Source: Flagellimonas lutimaris (GTDB taxonomy: Bacteria > Bacteroidota > Bacteroidia > Flavobacteriales > Flavobacteriaceae). Taken from it: a stretch of 64,000 nucleotides of DNA. Where the stretch lies: positions 310,001 through 374,000 of the forward strand of contig NZ_QXFH01000072.1 of the NCBI RefSeq assembly GCF_003581615.1, written 5' to 3'. The notes beneath the pieces are model-generated. The model was given only the letters and a program-made list of their open reading frames with translations, was not told the origin of the DNA and ran no database searches. Positions within the stretch are counted from its first letter, which is position 1. Every line of letters starts with the position of its first letter. Shown here in pieces: positions 8,123-17,281 of the stretch. The translations under genes and the position numbers were made by a program.

Positions 8123-8149
8123 AAATCCCGTTCAAGTAAACTTGACGGG
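8123..8149 (-). terminator. Intrinsic terminator downstream of tRNA-Ser
   Basis: The arms AATCCCG...CAAG and CTTGACGGGATT form a 13-pair stem with one bulged base. On the minus strand it is followed by a T-rich run (TTTTGTTTTTTT). It lies about 40 bases beyond the 3' end of the leftward tRNA gene, so it most likely ends that transcript. Confidence 0.75.
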
Positions 8150-8187
8150 ATTTATTTTTTCAAGCTGAACAAAGTTGCGCTTGATCG

Positions 8188-8272
8188 CGGAGGAAGAGGG
8201 ATTCGAACCCCCGGAGGTGTGACCCTCAACAGTTTTCAAGACTGCCGCATTCGACCACTCTGCCATTCCTCC
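8188..8272 (-). tRNA. tRNA-Ser (anticodon UGA)
   Basis: Read on the minus strand, the gene starts GGAGGAATGGCAGAGTGG and its 5' acceptor arm pairs with TTCCTCC at the 3' end. The anticodon loop is CTTGAAA with anticodon TGA. The T-arm has GGTTCGAATCC. A long variable arm and a total of 85 bases are as expected for serine isoacceptors. CCA is not encoded. This isoacceptor reads UCA and related UCN codons. Confidence 0.95.
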
Positions 8273-8346
8273 TAAGCGGGTGCAAATATATAAAGCTTTT
8301 TGTTATCCCAAAAGACCTTTTTGCATTATTGTTACATAAAAATAAA

Positions 8347-8379
8347 AATCCGATATGCATATGTAAAGCATACCGGATT
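8347..8379 (-). terminator. Intrinsic terminator of the outer-membrane protein gene
   Basis: A 12-pair hairpin with one G-U pair: AATCCGATATGC at 8347-8358 and GCATACCGGATT at 8368-8379. On the minus strand it is followed by TTTTTATTTTT. It lies 22 bases past the stop codon of the leftward beta-barrel gene. Confidence 0.8.
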
Positions 8380-8401
8380 ATCATTAATATATTGATTTGC
8401 A

Positions 8402-8902
8402 TCAATCAATTCCAAACTCTAATCCCAGAGAGATAATGTCCCAGCTACCTCCATCAAGGGAAACCCCTCTGTAAGCTAGGACAATGTCTATAGCTTCGCT
8501 CACGGAATAAGCCGCTCTTGGCGCGTAATAAAAGCCTCCATCATTACCATCGTTGATTCCAATGGCGTAACCAAGGTCAGCTCCTAGCGAAAATTCATCA
8601 GTAATACTGAAACGCCCTGCAGCTGCAATAGGTAAGAATTGAATATCATCGACCTCGAAGGTTCCAAAACCCGTATCTATATCTTCACCAAAAGAATGGG
8701 AATAACCTAAAGTGGGACCGGCTTTGAATTCATCAGAAACATCGAACAAATAGCCTAATTCCACGGCAATGGCAAATGTTGCTAAATCTCCGGCATCTCC
8801 TATGGGAAGACCTCCATGGATTCCTGCTGTAAAGTCACCTTGGGCTTGACCAAAGGATAAACCGAAAATTACAGCCAATGTAAATAATGCGATTTTTTTC
8901 AT
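8402..8902 (-). CDS. Outer-membrane beta-barrel (porin-family) protein
   Basis: A 166-residue secreted protein. Residues 1-20 form a signal peptide (MKKIALFTLAVIFGLSFGQA, with cleavage likely after AQA or nearby). The rest shows alternating hydrophobic residues typical of beta strands, with repeated glycine/aromatic segments such as AVELGYLFDV, TLGYSHSFG and LGADLGYAIG, ending in IISLGLEFGID. This fits the small 8-stranded OmpA/OprF-like outer-membrane barrel family. The ligand is unknown. I start at 8902 because the upstream ATG at 8947 would put 15 unlikely residues before the signal peptide. It is a single-gene unit with its own terminator. Confidence 0.82.
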   Translation of the reverse strand: MKKIALFTLAVIFGLSFGQAQGDFTAGIHGGLPIGDAGDLATFAIAVELGYLFDVSDEFKAGPTLGYSHSFGEDIDTGFGTFEVDDIQFLPIAAAGRFSITDEFSLGADLGYAIGINDGNDGGFYYAPRAAYSVSEAIDIVLAYRGVSLDGGSWDIISLGLEFGID

Positions 8903-9078
8903 GATTATGGATTTTATAGTTATTTCTAATGTAACAAATATTAACATATTGACATTTTTTTACCATCAAATATTGAGAAGTATTCAAAATATGAAAGTAT
9001 AATGATTGTATTTTAAGAATTCTAAACTTTGTAAAAATCAGTATGTACGTTCAAAACAATGGTCATACCTTTGTTTTT

Positions 9079-9831
9079 ATGCTAGAATGGTACCACTATT
9101 TGCTTTTGGTCGCTGTAGGTTTTGCAGTAGGTTTTATAAACACAGTAGCAGGAGGTGGTTCCTTGTTGTCCCTTCCTACGCTTATCTTTTTAGGATTACC
9201 GCCTGCTGTGGCAAACGGTACCAATCGGGTAGCCATAGTGATTCAAACAGCGATGGCAACCGCTGGTTTTAAGAGCAAGGGCATTTCCACCTACCCTTTC
9301 AATATTTATTTAGGGATTTCCGCTTTTTTAGGTTCCATTATTGGTGCTTATATTGCTGTCGACATAGATGGGGAAACCTTTAATCGGATTTTGGCCATTG
9401 TGATGATTGCCGTGGTGCTTATCATCATTTTTAAACCCAAAATGCGCGTAGAGGAGATGCAGGAACGACTCACGGGAAAATACCTTTGGGTAGCTATAAT
9501 TGTTTTTTTCTTTTTTGGCATCTACGGTGGTTTTATTAATGCAGGTCTTGGCTTTTTAATGATGCTGTTCATGCATTTTTATAATCGAATGAATTTGGTT
9601 CGGGTAAATGCCACCAAAGTAGCCGTGGTTTTTATTTACATGTTAGCGGCATTGGCGGTTTTCGTATTTAATGATAAAGTTGATTGGAAACTTGGGCTTA
9701 TTTTGGCTATTGGAAATGGTTCGGGAGCATGGTTCGCCAGTAGGTTCTCTGTTAAAAAAGGGGACGGTTTTATAAAAACATTTTTAGTAATTGCCGTAGT
9801 GCTGATGGCTATCAAACTATGGTTCTTTTAA
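9079..9831 (+). CDS. TauE/SafE (TSUP) family membrane permease
   Basis: A 250-residue membrane permease starting MLEWYHYLLLVAVGFAVGF. The first repeat carries INTVAGGGSLLSLPTLIFLG, the classic TSUP signature, and the second has GIYGGFINAGLGFLMML. About eight transmembrane helices are visible. Family members export sulfite, sulfoacetate, thiosulfate and related anions. The substrate here is unknown. An ATG 36 bases upstream is also in frame, but the shorter form matches the usual N-terminus. It is not closely similar to the other TSUP gene in this window, so the two are likely to have different substrates. The aminotransferase gene follows after 14 bases. Confidence 0.87.
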   Translation: MLEWYHYLLLVAVGFAVGFINTVAGGGSLLSLPTLIFLGLPPAVANGTNRVAIVIQTAMATAGFKSKGISTYPFNIYLGISAFLGSIIGAYIAVDIDGETFNRILAIVMIAVVLIIIFKPKMRVEEMQERLTGKYLWVAIIVFFFFGIYGGFINAGLGFLMMLFMHFYNRMNLVRVNATKVAVVFIYMLAALAVFVFNDKVDWKLGLILAIGNGSGAWFASRFSVKKGDGFIKTFLVIAVVLMAIKLWFF

Positions 9832-9845
9832 AATAAAATAGTAGT

Positions 9846-11039
9846 ATGCCTGGATTTGAACTTTTTGGGGACAAGGAAAGAAAAGAAGTGCAAGATGTTA
9901 TGGACTCTGGAGTGTTGATGCGCTACGGGTTTGATGCCATGCGAAATGGACATTGGAAAGCGAAGGAGCTTGAAACTGCTTTAGAGGAAAGAATGCAATC
10001 TAAATACGCACATGCCATAAGTAGTGGTACGGCGGCATTGACCGTGGCCTTGGCAAGTGCGGGTATTGGAGCAGGGGATGAAGTAATTATGCCCACTTTT
10101 ACTTTTGTGGCCAGTTTTGAATCTATTTTGGCATTGGGCGCGGTTCCTGTTTTGGTTGATATTGATGACACCTTGACCTTGAAACCTGAAGCCGTTGAAA
10201 AAGCCATTACTTCAAAAACCAAAGTGGTGATGCCCGTACATATGTGTGGTTCCATGGCCAATTTGGATGCCTTGAAAGCTATTTGTGACAACCATGATCT
10301 ATTGTTGTTGGAAGATGCTTGTCAGGCCATTGGAGGAACCTACGATGGAAAACCTTTGGGGAGTATTGGAGATTTAGGGTGTTTTTCTTTTGATTATGTA
10401 AAAACTATCACTTGTGGAGAGGGCGGAGCTGTTATTACCAAGAATGAATCGTATTATCAGAATGCCCATAAATACTCCGATCACGGTCACGACCATATCG
10501 GAAACAATAGAGGAGCGGAGGACCATCCGTTTTTGGGATATAATTTCCGTATTTCAGAAATGAATGCCGCAGTCGGTGTGGCACAGTTGTCCCGTTTGGA
10601 TGAGTTTATAGCTATTCAGAAAAGAAACTACACTATTTTGCGAGAGGCATTGTCCAGCATTCCCGAATTGGTTTTTAGAACTGTACCGGATGGGGGAGAG
10701 GAGAACTATTCTTTTCTGAATTTCTTTTTACCTAGCGAAGATATCGCTCAAAAGGCCCATCAAGCTTTGACCGATCATGGAGTGGATGGATGTTTTTACT
10801 GGTACAACAACAATTGGCACTATTATAAAAAGTGGGAACATCTAACCGAAATGAAATCATTGGGCAATTTGCCAAAAGATGTAAAAGAGTCGTTACCGGA
10901 CTACAGCAAAGCTGATTTCTCCGAATCCGATAAATGGATGTCACGAAACATTTCCTGCTTGATTAAACTGGGCTGGTCCGAGGAAGAGGTGACGGTACGC
11001 GCGGACAAAATGGTTGAGGCAATTAAAGCATCACTTTAG
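9846..11039 (+). CDS. DegT/DnrJ/EryC1/StrS family PLP aminotransferase
   Basis: PLP enzyme of 397 residues. Most members transaminate keto-sugars bound to nucleotides, as in surface polysaccharide or antibiotic sugar synthesis. The signatures are present: SSGTAALTVALASAGIGAGDEVIMP, LLLEDACQAIGG (Asp and Gln contact the cofactor), and FSFDYVKTITCGEGGAV with Lys186 as the Schiff-base lysine. The gene is not in a visible sugar cluster. Its only same-strand neighbour is the TSUP permease 14 bases upstream. The substrate cannot be read from the sequence. The last 4 bases overlap the 3' end of the oppositely oriented ribB gene. Confidence 0.87.
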   Translation: MPGFELFGDKERKEVQDVMDSGVLMRYGFDAMRNGHWKAKELETALEERMQSKYAHAISSGTAALTVALASAGIGAGDEVIMPTFTFVASFESILALGAVPVLVDIDDTLTLKPEAVEKAITSKTKVVMPVHMCGSMANLDALKAICDNHDLLLLEDACQAIGGTYDGKPLGSIGDLGCFSFDYVKTITCGEGGAVITKNESYYQNAHKYSDHGHDHIGNNRGAEDHPFLGYNFRISEMNAAVGVAQLSRLDEFIAIQKRNYTILREALSSIPELVFRTVPDGGEENYSFLNFFLPSEDIAQKAHQALTDHGVDGCFYWYNNNWHYYKKWEHLTEMKSLGNLPKDVKESLPDYSKADFSESDKWMSRNISCLIKLGWSEEEVTVRADKMVEAIKASL

Positions 11040-12175
11040 TAGTTCACATACTCCACAATCTCAAGACCATAGCCTACCATACCTACACGACGGGTTTGCC
11101 CTGAATTGGTCAATAAACGAATCTTGGAGATATTAAGGTCGTGTAAAATCTGTGCGCCTATACCAAAGTCTTTATTATCCATCTCAATTTTTGGAGCCTT
11201 GGTCACTCCTTCGCCCTGAAGCTTTTTAAACTCGGACAGTCTATTCAACAGATTCATGGATTGGTTACCTTGGTTTATAAAGATCATGGCGCTTTTTTCC
11301 TCCGCATTCAAAGCATCGAACATGCGTTGCAAACCTTCATCGGGATTATTGGTCAAGGTGCCCAACATATCGTTGTTTACCAAAGTGGAATTAATACGTG
11401 TCAATACAGGTTCACCACTTTTCCAATTTCCTTTGAGCAGAGCAATATGAACTTGATCGTTGGTAGTTTGTTGGTAAGCTCGCAATCTAAATTCCCCGAA
11501 TCTGGTATTTATGGTAAATGCCTCCTTAAGCTCAATTAGACTATCGTGCTCCATTCGATAAGCGATTAAATCCTCAATGGAAACAATTTTAATGTCAAAT
11601 TTCTTCGCAACTTCCAACAATTGTGGCAGTCGTGCCATAGAACCATCTTCGTTCATGATTTCCACAATAACTCCCGCTGGTTCCAATCCAGCCAATCGAG
11701 CAAAATCAATGGCAGCTTCGGTGTGCCCGGTTCGGCGTAATACACCACCTTCTTTGGCGATCAAAGGAAAAATATGTCCCGGTCTCGCCAGTTCATGGGG
11801 TTTGGTTTCTTTATCTGTAAGGGCAAGCACCGTTTTGGCCCTGTCTCCAGCAGAAATTCCTGTGGTTACCCCTTTACCTCTTAAATCCACGGAAACTGTA
11901 AAAGCAGTCTCCAATGGGTCTGTATTGTGGCTCACCATTTTGTGAAGCCCCAAATCCTTGCATCGACCTTCTGTAAGGGGGGCGCAGATAAGTCCACGGC
12001 CATGTTTGGCCATAAAATTTATGGTCTCCGGTGTAATCAATTCCGCCGCAGCCAAAAAATCACCTTCGTTCTCCCTGTTCTCATCATCCACCACAATTAT
12101 AACTTTACCTTGCCTGATATCGGCAATGGCTTCTTCAATGGCGTTTAGCTGTATTTTTTTGTCCTTAGTAATCAT
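11036..12175 (-). CDS. ribB: 3,4-dihydroxy-2-butanone 4-phosphate synthase with a degenerate GTP cyclohydrolase II-like domain
   Basis: Riboflavin synthesis enzyme of 379 residues. Residues 1 to about 205 are a complete RibB domain: VDDENRENEGDF for metal and substrate, RPGHIFPL, and RTGHTEAAIDFARLAGLEPAGVI. The C-terminal part aligns by position with GTP cyclohydrolase II, but the zinc site is gone. Where RibA has a Cys-x2-GDV and two further Cys, this protein has LVNNDMLGTLTNNPDE. It is therefore expected to make dihydroxybutanone phosphate only. The C-terminal domain may be structural or regulatory, and a separate RibA should exist elsewhere. The start overlaps the lptF stop (ATGA). Confidence 0.9.
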   Translation of the reverse strand: MITKDKKIQLNAIEEAIADIRQGKVIIVVDDENRENEGDFLAAAELITPETINFMAKHGRGLICAPLTEGRCKDLGLHKMVSHNTDPLETAFTVSVDLRGKGVTTGISAGDRAKTVLALTDKETKPHELARPGHIFPLIAKEGGVLRRTGHTEAAIDFARLAGLEPAGVIVEIMNEDGSMARLPQLLEVAKKFDIKIVSIEDLIAYRMEHDSLIELKEAFTINTRFGEFRLRAYQQTTNDQVHIALLKGNWKSGEPVLTRINSTLVNNDMLGTLTNNPDEGLQRMFDALNAEEKSAMIFINQGNQSMNLLNRLSEFKKLQGEGVTKAPKIEMDNKDFGIGAQILHDLNISKIRLLTNSGQTRRVGMVGYGLEIVEYVNY

Positions 12176-13674
12176 TGGTCTTCCGCTTCTTTATCTTTCT
12201 TTTTAAATAATGATTTAATACGGTCTATAAAGTGACCAAATCCTATTAATCCTTTATCGGCGGTTGCCCTTCTCGTGAGTGAAACGCCCAAAGGCAACAT
12301 AATCAATGTAGGGAGCCAAGCTCCAATGGCAGGGTGAATATTCCCTTCTTTGGCATAGTTGCCGGCAAATACCCCGATAAAATAATAAGTCAAAAATAAG
12401 ATAATGGCAACTACCATGGGCAGTCCCAAGCCTCCTTTTCGGATAATGGCTCCTAAGGGTGCTCCTACAAAAAACAAAATAATACACGAAAGTGCAAGCG
12501 CATATTTTTGATGGAGCGACAAGATATGACTGTTATAGAACTTGTATCTGCTTTGTAGTTCATCTTTTTTGGACTTAACGGTGTTCAAGATACTGGAAAC
12601 CTCATTTTGGGCTTTTTTCATTACTTGCATTTGTTCCCATTGCTCCAAACTTTCCATAAAATCATCTACGGTTTTTATAGAGTCCACCTTAATTTCTTTA
12701 GCCTTTTTTTTAGGTTTAATGAGCTGTAAGTTTTTTTGAGTACTATCCGTTGGAGTCTGTATGGGAAAAGCACCCATACGGGTAACCACATTCTTGGAAA
12801 ATGCTTCTACTTTTTCAAGATTGTTTTCACGTAGGGAGTCGATATCCTTGATAAGTCGACCTACATTTTTCATTTTGTTGGTCGTAATATTTTGGTCTTC
12901 TTCCAAATCTTGATCGTTGAGCTCTGAAATATCAATATTGATGGTGTACGTCTCAAAGTTTGATTTGGCAAAAGGTTGTTTTCTGCGCTCTTTGGCATCT
13001 TTAGGCATCACATCTTCATAGTAGTTGCCATCCTTCAATACTAATTGAATAATATCAGATTCTTCACTACTGATCAATTCGCCAGATTTGGCCTTGATCA
13101 CCGTATTGTTTATGTTTTGCTTGGTTTTTTTATGGATGATGACATTGTCCAAAAAACGATCTTGCTCCCCATGCTTTCGGTCCACCTTGATATTCATACC
13201 CTCGCCGGTCCCTTCAAAATCACTGAAAACCCCTTCGGTGATAGCGGCGGCAGGTTTTACTTTGGCAATATTCCGTCTTAGGTTGAACATTTTTTGTTCA
13301 GATTTTGGAATCACATTGTTGGCGAAGAAGAAAGTTACTACACCCAAGAATAGTACAAAAACAATAAGGCTTCGCATACCTCTTTGCAGTGATATCCCTG
13401 AAGCTTTCATAGCCGCGAACTCATAATTTTCCGCAAAAGTACCAAAGGTAAGGATGGAGGACAGCAGTACCGTAAGAGGTAACACCTTATCAACAAGGGT
13501 CGGGATAAAGTAGAAAATAAACTTGCCAATAATTACCATGCCAAGTCCTTTTCCTGCTAAATCATCGATGAACAGCCATATTCCCTGAAAAATGAATATG
13601 ACAATCAGAATGAAAAAGGAACTGAAGAAGTTGTAAAGAAATCTTCTTAGTATATACTGATCAAGTATTTTCAA
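12172..13674 (-). CDS. LptF/LptG family lipopolysaccharide export permease
   Basis: Inner-membrane permease of 500 residues from the YjgP/YjgQ family, part of the Lpt complex that extracts LPS from the inner membrane. It begins MKILDQYILRRFLYNFFSSF, typical of the family. Three transmembrane helices lie in the first 120 residues and about three more near 400-470. Between them is a large periplasmic beta-jellyroll region with a charged, partly low-complexity insert around residues 250-370. It may serve as LptF or LptG. It lies between lolA (3 bases upstream) and ribB (4-base overlap), an envelope-linked gene order that I recall from other flavobacteria. Confidence 0.87.
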   Translation of the reverse strand: MKILDQYILRRFLYNFFSSFFILIVIFIFQGIWLFIDDLAGKGLGMVIIGKFIFYFIPTLVDKVLPLTVLLSSILTFGTFAENYEFAAMKASGISLQRGMRSLIVFVLFLGVVTFFFANNVIPKSEQKMFNLRRNIAKVKPAAAITEGVFSDFEGTGEGMNIKVDRKHGEQDRFLDNVIIHKKTKQNINNTVIKAKSGELISSEESDIIQLVLKDGNYYEDVMPKDAKERRKQPFAKSNFETYTINIDISELNDQDLEEDQNITTNKMKNVGRLIKDIDSLRENNLEKVEAFSKNVVTRMGAFPIQTPTDSTQKNLQLIKPKKKAKEIKVDSIKTVDDFMESLEQWEQMQVMKKAQNEVSSILNTVKSKKDELQSRYKFYNSHILSLHQKYALALSCIILFFVGAPLGAIIRKGGLGLPMVVAIILFLTYYFIGVFAGNYAKEGNIHPAIGAWLPTLIMLPLGVSLTRRATADKGLIGFGHFIDRIKSLFKKKDKEAEDQ

Positions 13675-13677
13675 TGC

Positions 13678-14325
13678 CTAGTTTCTTATAATGTAGTACC
13701 CTTTGTCCTCGTACTTTTTCTCGTCAAAGGTAAACAGAGTACTCGATATGGGCTGATTGGTTTTGAAAGAATTAACGGTAATGGTGGTTTTGGTACCATT
13801 GTTTCCCGTTTGAATCAGTTTGTAGATGTGCTTCGTTTGCGTATCTACTCCCAAAAGCACGGATTTTATTTCAGTATTGGAGTCAATGGGAATCAACTTT
13901 ACATACTGAATTTTTCTCCCACCTACATTTTGAAGAATGTCCCATTGATAGTTGTGACCTGTTTTATAGAATGTCAACATTTTAGATGGGCTAACGTTGT
14001 CATTGTCCTCGTTGACGTCCTCAATGGTTACTTCTTCATTTTCCGGGACTACGGTGTATACTTTTTTGCCATCATACAATTGTGTGGCTCCAAAATAGTT
14101 CAATAGATATTTTTCACCATCCAAAGTTACATTACCATTGGTTTCCTGTTTTAGGTTGGCCTCTGTGTTTTCCAAGGTGGACTGGAAATCAATATAAATA
14201 TTGTCGTAGCTCTGCACCTTGTTATATACTTCATCCAAAAGTGCTTTGGCCTTATCGGAGTTCTGACCGTAGGAAAAAAGTCCAACGGTAAACAATGCTA
14301 TAAAAAGAATATTTTTCTTGATCAT
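13678..14325 (-). CDS. lolA: Outer-membrane lipoprotein carrier protein LolA
   Basis: Periplasmic chaperone that carries lipoproteins from the inner to the outer membrane. It is 215 residues from the chosen start, with a signal peptide MIKKNILFIALFTVGLFSYG followed by Q. The LolA fold is suggested by FQSTLENTEANLKQETNGNVTLDGEKYLLNYF and YDGKKVYTVVPENEEVTI. An ATG 18 bases upstream is in frame, but using it would overlap ftsK and place charged residues before the signal peptide. ATG at 14325 leaves 4 bases after the ftsK stop. It lies directly upstream of lptF, consistent with an envelope transport operon. Confidence 0.85.
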   Translation of the reverse strand: MIKKNILFIALFTVGLFSYGQNSDKAKALLDEVYNKVQSYDNIYIDFQSTLENTEANLKQETNGNVTLDGEKYLLNYFGATQLYDGKKVYTVVPENEEVTIEDVNEDNDNVSPSKMLTFYKTGHNYQWDILQNVGGRKIQYVKLIPIDSNTEIKSVLLGVDTQTKHIYKLIQTGNNGTKTTITVNSFKTNQPISSTLFTFDEKKYEDKGYYIIRN

Positions 14326-14329
14326 GGTC

Positions 14330-16714
14330 TTATTTTGCTTCATTTTCTAATAGTTGTTCCAAAGAATACATATCGGGTACAAGAACCTGTCTTGCTTTAC
14401 TTCCTTCAAATGGTCCTACAATTCCGGCAGCCTCTAATTGATCTATAATTCTACCTGCTCTGTTGTATCCCAGTTTTAATTTTCGTTGTATCAGGGAGGC
14501 TGAGCCTTGTTGGGCGGTTACAATTACTTCAGCAGCGTCCCTAAACATGGCATCCCTGTCCGCGATATCATTATCAAGACTTGTGCCAGATTCCTCACCT
14601 ACATACTCTGGCAGCAGGTGTGCTTCGGGGTAGGCACGTTGCGAACCAATGTAATCAGTTATTTTAGCTACTTCAGGGGTGTCCACAAACGCGCATTGAA
14701 GCCTTGTAACATCATTTCCTTGGGTGTAGAGCATATCTCCACGACCTATAAGCTGGTCAGCACCTTGGGCGTCCAAAATAGTTCTGGAATCAATTTTTGA
14801 GGTTACCCTAAACGCTATCCTAGCAGGGAAGTTCGCTTTAATGATACCTGTAATTACGTTAACCGATGGTCTTTGCGTGGCGATGATCAAGTGAATACCG
14901 ATGGCACGGGCCAATTGTGCCAATCTGGCAATCGGGGTTTCCACTTCTTTGCCCGCTGTCATGATCAAGTCGGCAAACTCATCAATCACCAAAACAATGT
15001 ATGGCAAAAACTTGTGCCCATCATTCGGATTCAATTTTCTGGCTTTAAACTTGGTGTTGTATTCTTTAACGTTCCTCACCATCGCTTTCTTCAACAGCTC
15101 GTAGCGGTTGTCCATTTCAATACAAAGGGAATTCAGTGTATTGATTACTTTGGTGTTGTCCGTAATTATAGCTTCTTCAGAATCCGGAAGCTTGGCCAAA
15201 AAATGACGTTCAATTTTATTGTAAAGCGTCAATTCCACCTTTTTTGGATCTACCAATATGAATTTAACTTCTGCGGGGTGTTTTTTATAGAGTAGGGAAG
15301 TGATGACCGCATTCAGCCCTACTGATTTACCCTGACCCGTGGCACCTGCCATAAGCATGTGGGGCATTTTGGCCAAATCCACTACAAAAGTCTCGTTGCT
15401 AATGGTTTTTCCGAAAGCGATGGGCAGTTCCATTTCCGCTTTTTGGAATTTATTCGATGCAATCACCGACCGCATCGAAACAATAGTGGCATTTTTGTTC
15501 GGCACCTCTATACCTACCGTTCCTTTTCCAGGAATAGGGGCGATGATACGGATTCCTAAAGCAGCTAATGAAAGTGCAATATCGTCCTCCAGGTTTTTGA
15601 TTTTGGAAATACGGATTCCCGCTTCGGGTACAATTTCATATAGGGTTACCGTAGGGCCAATAGTCGCTTTGATCTGGGCAATGCCTATTTTATAATTCTT
15701 AAGAGTACTTACAATCCGGTTTTTGTTCTCTTCAAGCTCTTCTTGGTTGATGGTAATCCCTCCGGAAGCGCCATGGGCTTCTAAGAGATCTAGAGTGGGG
15801 AATTTGTAGTTGCCCAATTCCAGTTTAGGGTCGAACTCACCAAAATCCTCTACCAATTTGGCCGCTTTGGCATCGGTTTCTTCCTCAATAGTGGTTTCTT
15901 CGACTTTTAGATCAAGATCGGACTCTTCTTCTTGCGGAAGGTTGACATCAAGCCCCGCTTCCTCGTTTAATGGAGGAATATGTTCTTTGTGTGTATAGGT
16001 ATCTATTTTTTCGGGAACGGAATCATCAGTGCTTAATGTGATACTTCCTTCTTCATTTTCTATTGAAGTTTCCGTGGTTTGAACCGATGGTTCCTCCCTA
16101 AAATCAGATTTAATTTTTTGTTTTTGACGGCGGAAGAAATTGGCAAATCCTTCTGGGGTAAAATTGAAGAGTTGTACCAAAATCACCATCAAAACAAATA
16201 TCAGAATCAAGAATACGCCGATTTTACCTGTGTAATCTTGAAGGAAATCATTCATTTCATAACCGATAAGTCCTCCCAACAACGGAAAGTCTGCAGCAAA
16301 AAAACCTAGAGCAATGGAGCCCCAGATGACTCCGACCATGCCCCAAATCCATTTGGAAATAAGGCGTTTTCCATTTAAACCAAGAAAAAGATAAAGTCCC
16401 GTAACAGCCAATAGGAATGGAAAAACGAAGGAAGCAAGTCCAAAACCTTTGTACATAAAAAAGTGACTTACATTTGCGCCAAATTTGTTCAGTAAATTAC
16501 TGGCTTGGGCATTGCGGTCCGCAAATTGGGAAAGCATACTCTGGTCTTCTTGCCATGTGAAATAAAATGACATAAACGAGAAGAAAAGTGCAATGCTGAG
16601 AACTATCAAAAGACTACCAAAAATGATTTTGTTCTGCTTGGAAGGTTTAAAAGACACCTTCTTTTTGGCAGTTGTAGTTTTTTTTGATTTTGATTTTGTT
16701 CTTTTTTTGGCCAT
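14330..16714 (-). CDS. ftsK: DNA translocase FtsK/SpoIIIE
   Basis: Septum-anchored, ATP-driven DNA pump that clears and aligns chromosome termini at division. It has 794 residues. A Lys-rich cytoplasmic start is followed by about four or five transmembrane helices up to residue 195 or so, and an acidic linker (about 205-300) much shorter than in E. coli. The motor has Walker A GATGQGKSVGLN and Walker B YIVLVIDEFADLI. At the end is a winged-helix gamma domain (ASLIQRKLKLGYNRAGRIIDQL) that reads polar DNA sequences. ATG at 16714 is preferred over the adjacent TTG. It heads the ftsK-lolA-lptF-ribB group. Confidence 0.96.
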   Translation of the reverse strand: MAKKRTKSKSKKTTTAKKKVSFKPSKQNKIIFGSLLIVLSIALFFSFMSFYFTWQEDQSMLSQFADRNAQASNLLNKFGANVSHFFMYKGFGLASFVFPFLLAVTGLYLFLGLNGKRLISKWIWGMVGVIWGSIALGFFAADFPLLGGLIGYEMNDFLQDYTGKIGVFLILIFVLMVILVQLFNFTPEGFANFFRRQKQKIKSDFREEPSVQTTETSIENEEGSITLSTDDSVPEKIDTYTHKEHIPPLNEEAGLDVNLPQEEESDLDLKVEETTIEEETDAKAAKLVEDFGEFDPKLELGNYKFPTLDLLEAHGASGGITINQEELEENKNRIVSTLKNYKIGIAQIKATIGPTVTLYEIVPEAGIRISKIKNLEDDIALSLAALGIRIIAPIPGKGTVGIEVPNKNATIVSMRSVIASNKFQKAEMELPIAFGKTISNETFVVDLAKMPHMLMAGATGQGKSVGLNAVITSLLYKKHPAEVKFILVDPKKVELTLYNKIERHFLAKLPDSEEAIITDNTKVINTLNSLCIEMDNRYELLKKAMVRNVKEYNTKFKARKLNPNDGHKFLPYIVLVIDEFADLIMTAGKEVETPIARLAQLARAIGIHLIIATQRPSVNVITGIIKANFPARIAFRVTSKIDSRTILDAQGADQLIGRGDMLYTQGNDVTRLQCAFVDTPEVAKITDYIGSQRAYPEAHLLPEYVGEESGTSLDNDIADRDAMFRDAAEVIVTAQQGSASLIQRKLKLGYNRAGRIIDQLEAAGIVGPFEGSKARQVLVPDMYSLEQLLENEAK

Positions 16715-16776
16715 CAATTCTTTTTAAGCGGGGCTAAGTTACAAATTTACGTTGCTACTCGAGGTCTTGGATTTTA

Positions 16777-17142
16777 CTAAAAGATTTTGGGTACATAGAT
16801 AATCAAACCAATGATGCTTGCTATGACCGATACTATCATAACGGCTCCTGCAGAAATATCTTTTATCAAACCAATTTTCGGGTCCAATTTGGGCTGAATA
16901 TAATCGCAGATTTTTTCAATTGCGGTGTTTACACCTTCTACGCCCATTACCAAACCAATGGATAGTAGTTGAAGTATCCACTCAGTACTGGAGATTTTAA
17001 AATAAAAACCAAGGGCTGTGACCGCTAATGCTATAACGAACTGAATCTTGATGCTGGGTTCTGTGCGTAGCAATAGAAGCATGCCCTTTAGGGCATATCC
17101 CACACTTTTTATCCTGTTCTGAAGAAAAGATTCTTTGGGCAT
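16777..17142 (-). CDS. Diacylglycerol kinase (DgkA family)
   Basis: Small integral membrane kinase of 121 residues that phosphorylates diacylglycerol, or undecaprenol in Gram-positive relatives. The hallmark catalytic segment is present as GVEGVNTAIEKICDYIQPK, followed by IGLIKDISAGAVMIV, and there are three hydrophobic helices. The N-terminal amphipathic region (IKSVGYALKGMLLLLRTEPSIKI) fits the family. It is read in the same direction as ftsK, separated by 62 bases. Substrate preference between diacylglycerol and undecaprenol is not determined by the sequence. Confidence 0.9.
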   Translation of the reverse strand: MPKESFLQNRIKSVGYALKGMLLLLRTEPSIKIQFVIALAVTALGFYFKISSTEWILQLLSIGLVMGVEGVNTAIEKICDYIQPKLDPKIGLIKDISAGAVMIVSVIASIIGLIIYVPKIF

Positions 17143-17222
17143 TTATAATGCTTCAAGTATGTTTTGACATAAATACCGGTGTTCCAACAAGGAACTGGTT
17201 CGATGTCAAAAATACTTAAAAA

Positions 17223-17252
17223 AACCTTCCCGAAGTTTGTTACGGGAAGGTT
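17223..17252 (-). terminator. Intrinsic terminator of the peroxiredoxin operon
   Basis: A perfect 10-pair GC-rich stem, AACCTTCCCG at 17223-17232 and CGGGAAGGTT at 17243-17252, with a 10-base loop. On the minus strand it is followed by a run of T. It lies 29 bases past the stop of the DUF6952 gene and insulates dgkA from the upstream operon. Confidence 0.88.
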
Positions 17253-17281
17253 CTTATTTTCAATGTTTATGTCAATGTCCC

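Noticed and set aside
14873..15295. Open frame of 140 codons antisense to ftsK
   Set aside because: It lies fully inside a well-supported gene on the other strand and its translation shows no family resemblance; it is a shadow frame.
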